Of a stretch of 64,000 nucleotides of DNA, positions 51,598-61,209 are shown piece after piece; position 1 is the stretch's first letter; each line of letters opens with the position of its first letter. A program made the translations under genes and the position numbers. The notes under the pieces are model-generated. The model was given only the letters and a program-made list of their open reading frames with translations, made no database searches and was not told where the DNA came from. This DNA is from Paenibacillus arenilitoris (lineage in GTDB: Bacteria; Bacillota; Bacilli; Paenibacillales; Paenibacillaceae), in assembly GCF_014705655.1 (NCBI RefSeq), contig NZ_JACXIY010000024.1, positions 62,001 through 126,000 on the forward strand, written 5' to 3'.

Positions 51598-53118
51598 ATG
51601 TACAAAGTATTCATCGTGGACGACGAGCCGTTCATCGTCGAGGGGCTTTACGACATTGTCGATTGGGAGGCCATGGGACTGGAAATCGTCGGCTCCGCGG
51701 AGAACGGTAAGGCGGCGTTGGAAGCGATCCGGACGACGCCCGTCGATATTATGATCACCGATATTTCGATGCCGATAATGGACGGGCTTACCCTCATCCG
51801 CCAGGCGAGGGAGCTGCTGCTGACCGATTTGAAGATCATCGTGCTCAGCGGCTTCAACGAGTTCGATTATTTGAAGGAAGGGATGCGGCTCGGCATCGAG
51901 AACTACTTGCTGAAGCCGATCAACCTCGAGGAGCTGAAGGCGACGCTGGCCAATACGCTGGCGAAGCTGAACGCCTCCCGGGCAAGCGATTCCTTCCATG
52001 AGCAGAGCATGCGGATCTTGAAGGACAACGTCATGTACCGGTGGCTGATGAAGCAGATCGAGCCGGAGCCGTTCCGCGAACGCGCCGCGCTGCTCGGCAT
52101 CGAGCTGGACGCGCCTTACGCCGCGGTCGCGGTGCTGCGGCAGGAGCGCGAGCGCAAGGAAGTGGCGGACTTCATCGCCAGGCAGCAGGAGCATAACAGC
52201 GGGGCGGTGTCCTTCCGCGACATGGACGGGGATATCGTGATCGTGTTCAAAATGGACGAGCCGGCGGCCGGCATGCAGGAGGCGGAAGCGATTCTGCTCA
52301 GCTACATGCGGCTGCTCGAGGAATACGGCCGGCTGCGCGTGACGCTCGGCAGCGCGGAGCAGCTGGAGGAGGCGTCCGAGAGCTACGCGCAGGCGAGGAA
52401 GGCGCAGGAATATTTCCTCATCTACGAGGACCGTTCGATGATCCGGTACGACGACCTGCCGAGCGGGAATGGGGACGATCGGCTGCGGTTCCCGCTGGAT
52501 TGGCAGGACTATAGAAGGATGGTCATGGCCAAAGACAGGGAATCGCTCATGAGCCGGATCGACGAAGACTTCGCGCAGCTGCAGCGGGCGGAAGGCATCG
52601 CCCCCGGCGATTTGCAGGACACGGCGATAGAGGCGATCGTCCGGTTCAAAATGCTGCTGAAGGAAATCCGCCACGACGAAGAGCCGGAGCTGTACACGGG
52701 AAGCTTCGGCCGGCTGAAGGGCGCGGAGCGGATCGACGACCTCGTCCGGATCGTGCAGGAGGCGGCGGGCATCACGGTCGACGCGTTGATCAAGGACGTG
52801 AAGAGTCCGGTCGTGCAGCAGGTGCTTAACCATATTCACGAGTCTTACAACGAGGATCTGTCGCTCAAGACGCTGGGAAGCCTGTACAACATCCATCCCG
52901 TATATCTGGGCCAGCTGTTTCACAAGGAGTGCAACGAATCGTTCACGGAATACATGAATAAGTTCCGGGTGGAGAAAGCTAAGGAGCAGCTAAAGAACAC
53001 GCAGCTCAAGGTGCACGAGATCGCCCGGAACGTCGGCTATTGGGAGACGGGCTATTTCTACAAGCAGTTCAAGAAGCACGTAGGAATTTCCCCGACCGAA
53101 TTCAAAGGGCTGCTTTAG
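51598..53118 (+). CDS. YesN-type AraC response regulator (mannosidase locus)
   Basis: 506 residues. Receiver with VDDEPFIVEG, Asp55 in ITDISMPIM and LLKPI. Variable middle region, then AraC domain LSLKTLGSLYNIHPVYLGQLF, VHEIARNVGYWETGYFYKQF, ISPTEFKG. Expected activator of the operon starting at 53254. A terminator overlaps its stop codon. Confidence 0.92.
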   Translation: MYKVFIVDDEPFIVEGLYDIVDWEAMGLEIVGSAENGKAALEAIRTTPVDIMITDISMPIMDGLTLIRQARELLLTDLKIIVLSGFNEFDYLKEGMRLGIENYLLKPINLEELKATLANTLAKLNASRASDSFHEQSMRILKDNVMYRWLMKQIEPEPFRERAALLGIELDAPYAAVAVLRQERERKEVADFIARQQEHNSGAVSFRDMDGDIVIVFKMDEPAAGMQEAEAILLSYMRLLEEYGRLRVTLGSAEQLEEASESYAQARKAQEYFLIYEDRSMIRYDDLPSGNGDDRLRFPLDWQDYRRMVMAKDRESLMSRIDEDFAQLQRAEGIAPGDLQDTAIEAIVRFKMLLKEIRHDEEPELYTGSFGRLKGAERIDDLVRIVQEAAGITVDALIKDVKSPVVQQVLNHIHESYNEDLSLKTLGSLYNIHPVYLGQLFHKECNESFTEYMNKFRVEKAKEQLKNTQLKVHEIARNVGYWETGYFYKQFKKHVGISPTEFKGLL

Positions 53119-53150
53119 CGCCGGGCGCGCGAAAGCAGCTTTCTTTATTT
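53106..53150 (+). terminator. Terminator overlapping the regulator stop
   Basis: ctgcttt (53110-53116) pairs with aaagcag (53132-53138), with inner GC-rich pairing, then ctttctttatttt. Confidence 0.6.
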
Positions 53151-53181
53151 TGGACATGATTTATTTAGTTTCTGTTCTATT

Positions 53182-53210
53182 TGAAAATGCTTTCATCTTT
53201 TAAAGTTAAA
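53182..53210 (+). promoter_or_regulatory. Cre-like box and promoter of the mannosidase operon
   Basis: tgaaaatgctttca (53182-53195) fits TGWAANCGNTNWCA with one mismatch. It overlaps a possible -35 TTGAAA (53181-53186), with GTTAAA at 53205-53210 as -10 after 18 bases. CcpA bound here would block transcription when preferred sugars are present. Confidence 0.5.
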
Positions 53211-53253
53211 GTAGTCCTTAGGGATCATATTCGACGGGGAGGGTACTTACAAA

Positions 53254-54750
53254 ATGAGCAGAAAAAGAAAAAGCTTTTCTCTCGTTCTGACGACGCTGCT
53301 GGCGACCACGCTTGTTGTAAGCGCGTGCGGAAGCAAAGCGGATAACGGAACGAACACGGCGGGAAGCGGCGGCGAAGGCGCTTCGAACGAGCCGACCGCG
53401 GAATTGATCTGGTACACGATCGGGGTTCCGCAGAAGGACCTGGCGCTCGTGAACGAAGAGATCAACAAGTACACGAAGGAAAAAATCAACGCGACGGTTG
53501 ACATAAAAATGATCGACTTCGGCGATTACACGCAGAAGATGCAGGTCATGGCCGCTTCGGGCGAGCCGATGGACATTATGTTCACCGCGTCGTGGGCGTT
53601 CGACTACGTGCAAAACGCGCGCAAGGGCGCGTTCATGGAAATCGACGAGCTGCTGGAGAAACACGGACAAGGCATCAAGGAAACGCTCGACCCGGCGTTC
53701 CTCGAAGGCTCCAAGGTCGACGGACACAACTACGGCGTACCGGCCAACAAGGAGCTTCCGGCCCAAGAGGTATGGCGCTTCAACGACGAGCTGGTGAAGA
53801 AGTATAACCTCGACATCAAGAGCGTCCGCTCGATGGAAAGCCTCGAGCCGCTTCTGAAGACGATCAAGGAGAACGAGCCGGACGTGACGCCGCTTGCGCT
53901 GGTGAAGGATTTCATGCCGCTCATGCCGTTCGACTACGTGATCGAGAAGCTGCCGATGGCGGTCTACCTGGATACGAAGGACTACAAAGTCGTGAACCTC
54001 TTCGAAACGCCGGAGCTGAAATCGGCGCTCGACACGATGCGCAAGTTCTACCAAGCCGGTTACATTTCGCCGGAAGTGGCGACGACGACTTCGGTCGAGG
54101 ATCTGTACAAATCGGGCAAATGGTTCACTGACCGCGCATCGACGCAGCCGCTGGCGGAGAACCTCTGGTCGGCAAGCTACGGCTACCCGGTAACGACGAC
54201 GCCTGCAGGCGACGCGTACACGTTCAACTGGTCGGTTATGGGCTCGATGCAGGCGATCTCCGCCAACTCCGAGCATCCGGAGAAAGCGATGGAATTCCTG
54301 AACCTGCTGAACACGGACCCTGTCCTCCGCAACATGGTGGACTCCGGCATCGAAGGCACGCACTACGAAAAAATCGGCGACAACAAGATGAAAAACTTGC
54401 CTGACGCGAAAAACTACGACATGCCGACATTCTCCCTCGGCAACTTGCTGATCACTTACCTGAACGAGAACGACCCCGACAACAAGTGGGAGCTGTTCAA
54501 GGAATTCAACGAATCGGGCATCGACGCGCCGCTTCTCGGCTTCAACTTCGATGCGACGAAAGTATCCAAGGAAATCGCGGCCGTACAGAACGTGAAGGAA
54601 GAATACTGGTCCTCGCTCATGACGGGCACGGTCGACCCTGCGACCTACATCGCGAAAGCGAACGAGAAATTCAAAGCGGCCGGACTGGACACGGTCATTG
54701 CCGAAGTCCAATCGCAGCTCGACGCATGGAGAGCCGCAAACAATAAATAA
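53254..54750 (+). CDS. Extracellular solute-binding lipoprotein (mannosidase locus)
   Basis: 498-residue sugar-binding lipoprotein. Signal peptide with lipobox VSAC and Cys25, Gly/Asn/Thr tether, LplA-type binding domain (ELIWYTIGVPQKDLALVNEE, PMDIMFTASWAFDYVQNARK). It serves the permeases at 54841 and 55805. Gene begins 40-50 bases after its promoter and is followed by a strong hairpin. Alpha-mannoside oligosaccharide is the inferred ligand, from the linked GH38 and GH125 genes. Confidence 0.9.
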   Translation: MSRKRKSFSLVLTTLLATTLVVSACGSKADNGTNTAGSGGEGASNEPTAELIWYTIGVPQKDLALVNEEINKYTKEKINATVDIKMIDFGDYTQKMQVMAASGEPMDIMFTASWAFDYVQNARKGAFMEIDELLEKHGQGIKETLDPAFLEGSKVDGHNYGVPANKELPAQEVWRFNDELVKKYNLDIKSVRSMESLEPLLKTIKENEPDVTPLALVKDFMPLMPFDYVIEKLPMAVYLDTKDYKVVNLFETPELKSALDTMRKFYQAGYISPEVATTTSVEDLYKSGKWFTDRASTQPLAENLWSASYGYPVTTTPAGDAYTFNWSVMGSMQAISANSEHPEKAMEFLNLLNTDPVLRNMVDSGIEGTHYEKIGDNKMKNLPDAKNYDMPTFSLGNLLITYLNENDPDNKWELFKEFNESGIDAPLLGFNFDATKVSKEIAAVQNVKEEYWSSLMTGTVDPATYIAKANEKFKAAGLDTVIAEVQSQLDAWRAANNK

Positions 54751-54765
54751 AACGATAAAAAAGGG

Positions 54766-54800
54766 GATCGGGCGGGTGAAAGTTTCGCCCGATCTTTTTT
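54766..54800 (+). terminator. Strong hairpin between binding protein and permeases
   Basis: gatcgggcg (54766-54774) pairs with cgcccgatc (54786-54794), then a T-run. No independent promoter for the permeases is evident, so readthrough must occur. Confidence 0.85.
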
Positions 54801-54840
54801 CATGTTTGTTTTTTCACTAACAGAATCGGGAGGGATAATC

Positions 54841-55779
54841 GTGAAAATGGTCGGCGGGTTTCTTAAAGACGTCGTTAAAAATAAAGTGTTTCTGCTCATG
54901 GTTTTGCCGGGCGCGCTATGGTTTCTGTTCTTCTCGTACATTCCGATGTTCGGCACGGTCATCGCCTTCAAGGAATACCGGTTCAGCCGGGACGGCTTCT
55001 GGGCCAGCATCGTGAACAGCGACTGGGTCGGCTTCGACAACTTCAAGTTTTTGTTCAGCACGAACGACGCGTACATCATTACGCGCAATACGCTGCTCTA
55101 TAACATCGCATTCATTGTCCTCGGGCTGGTGCTGTCGGTCGTCATGGCCGTCGTCCTGTCCGAGCTGGTCAATAAAAAGCTGGCGAAGGTATACCAAACC
55201 GGCATGTTTCTTCCTTACTTTCTATCCTGGGTCATCGTAGGCTATTTCGCGTTCAGCTTCTTAAGCTCGCAGCGCGGCATGCTGAACCAGGTGTTCGCGT
55301 ACTTCGGCTGGGAGCCCGTGCAATGGTATTCCGATCCGAAGTTTTGGCCGTATATCCTTATCCTCGTCATTCTGTGGAAGGCGGTCGGCTATAACAGCGT
55401 CGTCTATCTGGCCTCCATCATGGGCATCGACAAGTCGCTCTACGAGGCGGCGATGATCGACGGGGCGAACAAGTGGCAGCAAATCCGCAGTATCACCATC
55501 CCGATGCTCAGCCCGATCATTACGATCATGACGCTGCTGGCCGTAGGCAAAATTTTCTACGCCGACTTCGGTCTCTTCTACCAGGTGCCGAGGGATTCGG
55601 GAACGCTCTATTCGGTTACGAACGTTATCGATACGTACGTCTACCGCGGCCTCAAGACAACGGGCGAGATCGGCATGAGCACGGCGGCGGGCCTCTATCA
55701 ATCGCTGGTCGGCTTCATCCTCGTCATTACGTCCAACGCTATCGTGCGCAAATATAACAAGGACGGCGCCTTGTTCTAA
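54841..55779 (+). CDS. Sugar ABC permease, LplB type (mannosidase locus)
   Basis: 312 residues from GTG 54841, preceded by gggaggg at ideal distance (ATG 54847 is possible). LMVLPGALWFLFFSYIPMFG and VIAFKEYRFSRDG are LplB hallmarks. EAA loop LYEAAMIDGANKWQQIRSITIPMLSP. Six membrane segments. Partner of the next permease. Confidence 0.9.
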   Translation: MKMVGGFLKDVVKNKVFLLMVLPGALWFLFFSYIPMFGTVIAFKEYRFSRDGFWASIVNSDWVGFDNFKFLFSTNDAYIITRNTLLYNIAFIVLGLVLSVVMAVVLSELVNKKLAKVYQTGMFLPYFLSWVIVGYFAFSFLSSQRGMLNQVFAYFGWEPVQWYSDPKFWPYILILVILWKAVGYNSVVYLASIMGIDKSLYEAAMIDGANKWQQIRSITIPMLSPIITIMTLLAVGKIFYADFGLFYQVPRDSGTLYSVTNVIDTYVYRGLKTTGEIGMSTAAGLYQSLVGFILVITSNAIVRKYNKDGALF

Positions 55780-55804
55780 ACCATAAGAGAGAGGAGTGGC
55801 AACC

Positions 55805-56722
55805 GTGATATTAGCCAAAAAGAAGCAGCGCGATTTCCATCAGCTGTCGACCCCGTGGAATGTCGTATTCAACCTGTTTGCCGGCATTTTCGCATTTTTG
55901 TGCGTATTTCCGTTTCTGTTCGTGGTCATCATCTCCTTGACGGACGAAGGGACGCTGGCCCGCGAAGGCTACCGGCTGATCCCGTCTGAGTGGAGCTTCG
56001 AAGCTTACAAATACGTGTTCCAAACCGGGGACACGCTGCTGCGCTCTTACGGCGTCACGATCTTCGTGACGGTCGTGGGCACGATTATCAGCTTGCTGTT
56101 CATCGCGTTCTATTCCTACGCCATTTCGAGAAAAAGCTTTAAGTACCGCAATTTCTTCTCCTTCTTCGCCTTCTTCACGATGCTGTTCAACGGCGGCCTC
56201 GTGCCGACCTACATCGTCGTGACGCAGCTGCTCGGGCTGAAGGATACGATCTGGTCGCTTATATTGCCGCTGGCGGTCAACGCTTTCTACATTATGATCC
56301 TCCGCACCTTCTACAGCACGAGCGTGCCGGACGCGATCATCGAATCGGGCAAAATCGACGGCGCCGGCGAATTCGGCACGTTCATCCGCCTGGTGCTGCC
56401 GCTGTCGCTGCCGGGCCTCGCCACGATCGCCCTGTTCAGCACGCTCGGCTACTGGAACGACTGGTTCAACGCGCTGCTCTATATCGACAATCCGAACCTG
56501 GTGCCGCTGCAGTCGATGCTGATGCGGATCGAGACGAACCTGCAGTTTATTTTGCAAAACTCGCAAAACAGCTCGCTCGGCCTCGAAGCGCTGCGGAACA
56601 TGCCGCAGGATACGTCGCGGATGGCGATGGTCGTGCTCGCGACGGGACCGATCATCTTCGCTTACCCGTTCTTCCAGCGTTATTTCATTCAAGGTCTTAC
56701 GGTAGGCGCCGTTAAAGAATAA
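55805..56722 (+). CDS. Sugar ABC permease, LplC type (mannosidase locus)
   Basis: 305 residues. GTG 55805 is preferred because gagagaggag is 8 bases upstream; GTG 55796 overlaps that site. EAA loop IIESGKIDGAGEFGTFIRLVLPLSLP, with Ser for the second Ala of the motif. Terminus RYFIQGLTVGAVKE. Twenty-two bases before the alpha-mannosidase gene, so uptake and hydrolysis are one operon. Confidence 0.9.
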   Translation: MILAKKKQRDFHQLSTPWNVVFNLFAGIFAFLCVFPFLFVVIISLTDEGTLAREGYRLIPSEWSFEAYKYVFQTGDTLLRSYGVTIFVTVVGTIISLLFIAFYSYAISRKSFKYRNFFSFFAFFTMLFNGGLVPTYIVVTQLLGLKDTIWSLILPLAVNAFYIMILRTFYSTSVPDAIIESGKIDGAGEFGTFIRLVLPLSLPGLATIALFSTLGYWNDWFNALLYIDNPNLVPLQSMLMRIETNLQFILQNSQNSSLGLEALRNMPQDTSRMAMVVLATGPIIFAYPFFQRYFIQGLTVGAVKE

Positions 56723-56744
56723 GCTTGCGGGGGAGGCATAAGCG

Positions 56745-59700
56745 ATGGAGAGAATCAGACGGTTTATCCGGGAGCTGGCGGAGCGTCAGTGGCTGGAGCG
56801 TGCGGAGCTTGGCGATTGGGCGATTACGCGCTCCACGTACGTGCTGCCCGGCCGGTACGAGCATCACGGCGAATACGCCGAGGGGCATGATTTTGCCCGG
56901 TTTCCGAGCAAGCAGGGCACGACTTATTTTTTCAGAAAGCAGCTGGAGCTGCCTTCCTCCTGGACGAGCGGCCGCTTCGGCCTGCTGTTCGAATCCGGGG
57001 GCGAAGGCCTCCTTCGCATAAACGGGTCTTCCTATCAGGGGCTTGACCGGAACCACACGTTCGTGACGCTGGATCCGGCGCGGACGGGCCGGTCGATGGC
57101 GCTTGAGATCGAGCTGTTCGATCCGGTGCCGGAGCCGGTCGATCCGCTGAACCGGCAGGCGGTCATCCAGCCGCCGATTACGGCGATCCGCGCTTCTCTA
57201 TTGCGGGTCAACGTCCCGGTGCAGAGCCTGATGTACACCGTGACGGTCATCCGGGACAGCCTGGCGCTGCTGCCGGAGCAGGATTTCCGCCGCACCCGGC
57301 TGCGTGAGGCGCTGCATGAAGCGATGGATCGGTTCGTGCAGCTTGGCGCGGAGGAAGTAAAAGAAGGAGCGGCGATCCGTTCCATCGAAGAGAGTTTGTC
57401 GGATAGGGCCTGCGAGATCGGCGGCAATGCCGAAGGGCTGATCCGCATGGTCGGGCAGTCGCATATCGACATCGCTTGGCTGTGGCCGGCGCGCGAGACG
57501 GTGCGGAAGACGAGCCGGACGTTCTCGACGGCGGACGCGCTCATGAGCGAATATCCGAACTTCCGGTACGCCCAGAGCCAGCCGCTGCTGTTCGAATATT
57601 TGAAGCGGAACGATCCGGAGCTGTACGAACGGGTCAAGGCGAGAATCAAGGAAGGCCGCTGGGAGCTGGTCGGCGGCATGTGGGTCGAGCCGGATCTGAA
57701 CATTCCGAGCGGGGAATCGCTCATGCGGCAAATGCTGTACGGGCAGCGCTTCTACCAGGAGGAGTTCGGCATAACGTCGCAGATCGAGTGGCTGCCGGAC
57801 ACGTTCGGCTACTGCGCGTCGCTGCCGCAAATTTTGAAGCACGGCGGCATCCGGTATTTCATGACGACCAAGCTCGGCTGGAACGACACGAACGTGTTCC
57901 CGTACGATCTGTTCCACTGGGTCGGCATCGACGGCACGCCGATGCTGTCGTACCTCAATCACGGCGTGAACGAGAACACGCTGCCGAAGGACGTGCACGA
58001 CCACTGGCAGTCGTACCGCGAGAAGGCGAAGCATCCCGAGCAAATGCTGCTGTACGGGCATGGCGACGGGGGCGGCGGCGTCACCCGCGAGATGCTGGAA
58101 TATATCAACCGGGCGTCGCTCATGGTCGGCCAGCCGGCCAGCGAGTACAGTACGGCCGCCGCTTTCTTCGAAGGAATCGGGAACAAGGCGGCGGAGCTGC
58201 CGAAGTGGCGCGGCGACTTGTATTTGGAGCTGCACCGCGGCACGTATACGACGCACGGCCGCAACAAGCGGCATAACCGGAAGGCGGAAATCCTGTACCG
58301 CGAAGCGGAGCTGTGGAACGCGCTCGCGGCCGGCCGCATGGACGCTTCGTCGCGGCAAGCGGCCGACGCGGCGCTGCACGAAGGCTGGAAGCTGATTCTG
58401 CTGAACCAGTTCCACGACATCATTCCGGGCTCGGCGATTACGGAAGCGTATGAAACGTCGGAGAAGGAATATACGGAAGTGTTCGACAAAGGCGGTCTCG
58501 GCCTGCGGCTTGGCCTCGGCGCGCTGTCCGGCGCGATCGCCACGGAAGGCGATGGCGTGCCGCATGTCGTCTGGAACGGCCTCGGCTGGAGCCGGGACGT
58601 TGCAGCGGAGCTCGACGTCGATGCCGCATGGCCTGGGGCGGAAGCTTACGACGAGATGGGCGCGCGGCTGGCGCTCGATATGGCCCCGGATGCGGAGCCG
58701 GGCGCAAAGCGCGCCGTCGTTCGGGTGCCGGGAGTGCCGGCCTTCGGCTATAAGACGATTTGGCTGAGACGAGCCGAATCGGCTTCCGTGGATTCGGCTG
58801 CGGCGACTGCCGGGCTTGAGCTTCTTCAGAACGGCTGGGAGACCGGCTATTACAAGATCCGCTTCAACGAGCGCGGCGAGCTGGTCAGCCTGTTCGACAA
58901 GGCGGCCGGCCGCGAAGTGCTGCAGGCGGGCGAGCCGGGCAACCGGTTCCGCTTCTTCCATGACCGTCCGACGCTGTGGGACGCCTGGGACATCGACGAC
59001 CGGTACGAGAAGCAGCCCGCGGGCGAAGCGAAGCTGCTCGAGGCTGGCGTCCTGCGGACGGGAGCCGTCCGGGACGTGCTGCGCTTCCGCTGGAAGCTCG
59101 GCCAATCGGAAATCAGACAGGATGTTGTTTTTCATCACGACGACCGCCGGATCGACTTCGAGACGAAGGTCGACTGGCAGGAAGCGCATAAATTGCTTAA
59201 AGTCGCTTTCCCGATCGACGTCGTGACGGACAAGGCGACGTACGATATTCCGTTCGGCGCGCTGGAGCGCCCGACCCACCGCAACACGAGCTGGGAGCAG
59301 GCGCAGTACGAAGTATGCGGCCACCGCTTCGCGGACGTGTCGGAGCGCGGATACGGCGTCAGCCTGCTGAACGATTGCAAATACGGCTACGACGTACAGG
59401 GCAGCACGATCCGGCTGTCGCTGCTGCGGGCGCCGAAGTGGCCGGACGTGACGGCCGATCTCGGCGAGCACGAGTTCACGTATTCGCTCTATCCGCATGA
59501 AGGAGACTGGCGGGAGGCGGGTACGGTGAGGAAGGCCGTCGAGCTGAACCACCGGCCGGTCGTAACGGCGGCGAAGGTGCAGCCGGGCGAGCTGCCGTCC
59601 GTGCATTCGTTCGTGTCCTTCACGGGCGAGCATGTCGTGCTCGATACGGTCAAGCCTGCCGAAGACGGCAGCGGCACGATCGTCCGCCTCTACGAATCGT

Positions 59701-59873
59701 CCGGCGGCCGGGAGAAGGTTGCGCTCGGCTGGCCGCTCCCCATCTCGGGCGCTTTCGTCTCGAACGCGCTTGAGGAGGATCTGGAGCCGGTCGAGGCTGC
59801 GGCGGGCGCCGTCGAGCTGTCGTTCGCGCCTTTTGAAATCAAGACGATCAAATTCATTCATTCCACGACATAG
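56745..59873 (+). CDS. GH38 alpha-mannosidase
   Basis: 1042-residue zinc-dependent retaining alpha-mannosidase. GH38 marks: an N-terminal beta domain, then GQSHIDIAWLWPARE (zinc ligands His240 and Asp242), MWVEPDLNIPSGES, WLPDTFGYCASLPQ with nucleophile Asp352, GHGDGGGGVT, and LLNQFHDIIPGSAI with zinc ligand His557. A long C-terminal beta-sandwich follows. No signal peptide, so it acts on imported oligosaccharides in the cytoplasm. Full family length. Ribosome site gggggagg before ATG 56745. Confidence 0.95.
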   Translation: MERIRRFIRELAERQWLERAELGDWAITRSTYVLPGRYEHHGEYAEGHDFARFPSKQGTTYFFRKQLELPSSWTSGRFGLLFESGGEGLLRINGSSYQGLDRNHTFVTLDPARTGRSMALEIELFDPVPEPVDPLNRQAVIQPPITAIRASLLRVNVPVQSLMYTVTVIRDSLALLPEQDFRRTRLREALHEAMDRFVQLGAEEVKEGAAIRSIEESLSDRACEIGGNAEGLIRMVGQSHIDIAWLWPARETVRKTSRTFSTADALMSEYPNFRYAQSQPLLFEYLKRNDPELYERVKARIKEGRWELVGGMWVEPDLNIPSGESLMRQMLYGQRFYQEEFGITSQIEWLPDTFGYCASLPQILKHGGIRYFMTTKLGWNDTNVFPYDLFHWVGIDGTPMLSYLNHGVNENTLPKDVHDHWQSYREKAKHPEQMLLYGHGDGGGGVTREMLEYINRASLMVGQPASEYSTAAAFFEGIGNKAAELPKWRGDLYLELHRGTYTTHGRNKRHNRKAEILYREAELWNALAAGRMDASSRQAADAALHEGWKLILLNQFHDIIPGSAITEAYETSEKEYTEVFDKGGLGLRLGLGALSGAIATEGDGVPHVVWNGLGWSRDVAAELDVDAAWPGAEAYDEMGARLALDMAPDAEPGAKRAVVRVPGVPAFGYKTIWLRRAESASVDSAAATAGLELLQNGWETGYYKIRFNERGELVSLFDKAAGREVLQAGEPGNRFRFFHDRPTLWDAWDIDDRYEKQPAGEAKLLEAGVLRTGAVRDVLRFRWKLGQSEIRQDVVFHHDDRRIDFETKVDWQEAHKLLKVAFPIDVVTDKATYDIPFGALERPTHRNTSWEQAQYEVCGHRFADVSERGYGVSLLNDCKYGYDVQGSTIRLSLLRAPKWPDVTADLGEHEFTYSLYPHEGDWREAGTVRKAVELNHRPVVTAAKVQPGELPSVHSFVSFTGEHVVLDTVKPAEDGSGTIVRLYESSGGREKVALGWPLPISGAFVSNALEEDLEPVEAAAGAVELSFAPFEIKTIKFIHSTT

Positions 59874-59889
59874 AAGGAGCGAATTCGCT

Positions 59890-61209
59890 TTGGAACAATT
59901 CAGACTTCCCAAAATCCCGATGCCTGAGCTTGCGCTTCCGCAAGCCGTCCTGGACGTGCTGGCGGAGGCGGAGCAGAAGCTGGCCCACCGGCCGAAGCTG
60001 CTTAAGCAATTCAAGAACTGTTTTCCGAATACGCTGGAAACGACGACGAAGCTGATGGACGACGGCACGACCTTCGTCATCACGGGAGATATTCCGGCGC
60101 TATGGCTGCGGGATTCCGTCGAGCAGGTCATCCATTACGTGCCGCTGGCGAAGCACGACGCCGGCCTGCAGCGCATCATCGGCGGCTTGATCAAGCGGCA
60201 TATCCGGTACGTGCTGATCGACCCCTACGCGAACGCGTTCAATGAATCGGCGAACGACTGGCATTGGAACACGACGGACGAGACGGACATGTCCCCGTGG
60301 GTATGGGAGCGCAAATTCGAGATCGATTCGCTCTGCTTCGTCGTAAGGCTTGCTTATCTGTACTGGAAGGAAACCGAGCGGACCGATATTTTCGACGCCG
60401 GCTTCAAGCAGGCGATGCGCGCGATCATCGAGCTGTTCAAGACGGAGCAGCGCCATTTCGAGCAATCGCCGTACCGGTTTACGCGTAATAACGGCATTCC
60501 GACCGACTCGCTACGCAACAAGGGCCTCGGCATGCCGGTCAACTACACGGGCATGGTCTGGTCGGGCTTCCGCTCGAGCGACGACGCCTGCGACTTCCAT
60601 TACAACATCCCGGGCAACATGTTCGCCGTCGTCAGCCTGCGCCAGATGCAGGAATTCGCCGAATGGGTATTCCGCGACATGGACATGCTGGCGGAGCTTA
60701 AGGAGCTCGAGGCCGACATCGACCACGGCATCCAGTTGTACGGCGTTTACCGCCATCCCGAGTTCGGTCCGATCTACGCGTACGAGACGGACGGCTTCGG
60801 CAATTACTGCCTGATGGACGACGCCGGCACGCCCGGCCTCATGTCGATCCCTTACCTCGGCTACGTGACGGCCGACGACGAGGTGTATCGGAATACGAGA
60901 CGGTTCGCGCTCAGCAAGGAAAATCCGTTCTATTATGAAGGCAAAGCGGCGAAGGGCATCGGCAGCCCGCATACGCCGCCGGGCTACATCTGGCATATGG
61001 CGCTGTCCATGCAAGGATTGACGGCGCAGACGAACGAAGAGAAGCTGGCGATGATCGCCATGCTGGAGTCGACGGACGCGGACACGGGCTTCATGCACGA
61101 AGGCTTCCATGCGGACGATCCGGCCGTATTCACGAGAAGCTGGTTCGCGTGGTCGAACAGCCTGTTCTCGCAGCTCGTGTACCGGGCGATGAAGGACGGG
61201 CTGCTATGA
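59890..61209 (+). CDS. GH125 exo-alpha-1,6-mannosidase
   Basis: 439 residues, GH125 family (formerly DUF1237): inverting exo-alpha-1,6-mannosidase in characterised members. Landmarks are NTLETTTKLMDDGTTFVITG, DIPALWLRDSVEQ, NDWHWNTTDETDMSPWVWER, KFEIDSLCF, YTGMVWSGFRSSDDAC and GYIWHMALSMQGLT. TTG start 59890, with aaggag overlapping the stop of the GH38 gene. No signal peptide. With GH38 it should complete removal of alpha-linked mannose from imported glycans. Its stop overlaps the next gene (ATGA). Confidence 0.93.
   Translation: MEQFRLPKIPMPELALPQAVLDVLAEAEQKLAHRPKLLKQFKNCFPNTLETTTKLMDDGTTFVITGDIPALWLRDSVEQVIHYVPLAKHDAGLQRIIGGLIKRHIRYVLIDPYANAFNESANDWHWNTTDETDMSPWVWERKFEIDSLCFVVRLAYLYWKETERTDIFDAGFKQAMRAIIELFKTEQRHFEQSPYRFTRNNGIPTDSLRNKGLGMPVNYTGMVWSGFRSSDDACDFHYNIPGNMFAVVSLRQMQEFAEWVFRDMDMLAELKELEADIDHGIQLYGVYRHPEFGPIYAYETDGFGNYCLMDDAGTPGLMSIPYLGYVTADDEVYRNTRRFALSKENPFYYEGKAAKGIGSPHTPPGYIWHMALSMQGLTAQTNEEKLAMIAMLESTDADTGFMHEGFHADDPAVFTRSWFAWSNSLFSQLVYRAMKDGLL

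Noticed and set aside
49791..52923. Other long antisense frames opposite the kinase and regulator genes
   Set aside because: Same composition effect; no ribosome sites and no recognisable domains.
57198..60131. Very long open frame on the minus strand opposite the GH38 gene
   Set aside because: GC-rich genes with strong third-position bias often leave a complementary frame open. The product is Arg/Leu/Gln/Val-rich with no motif, while the plus strand encodes a full GH38 enzyme.
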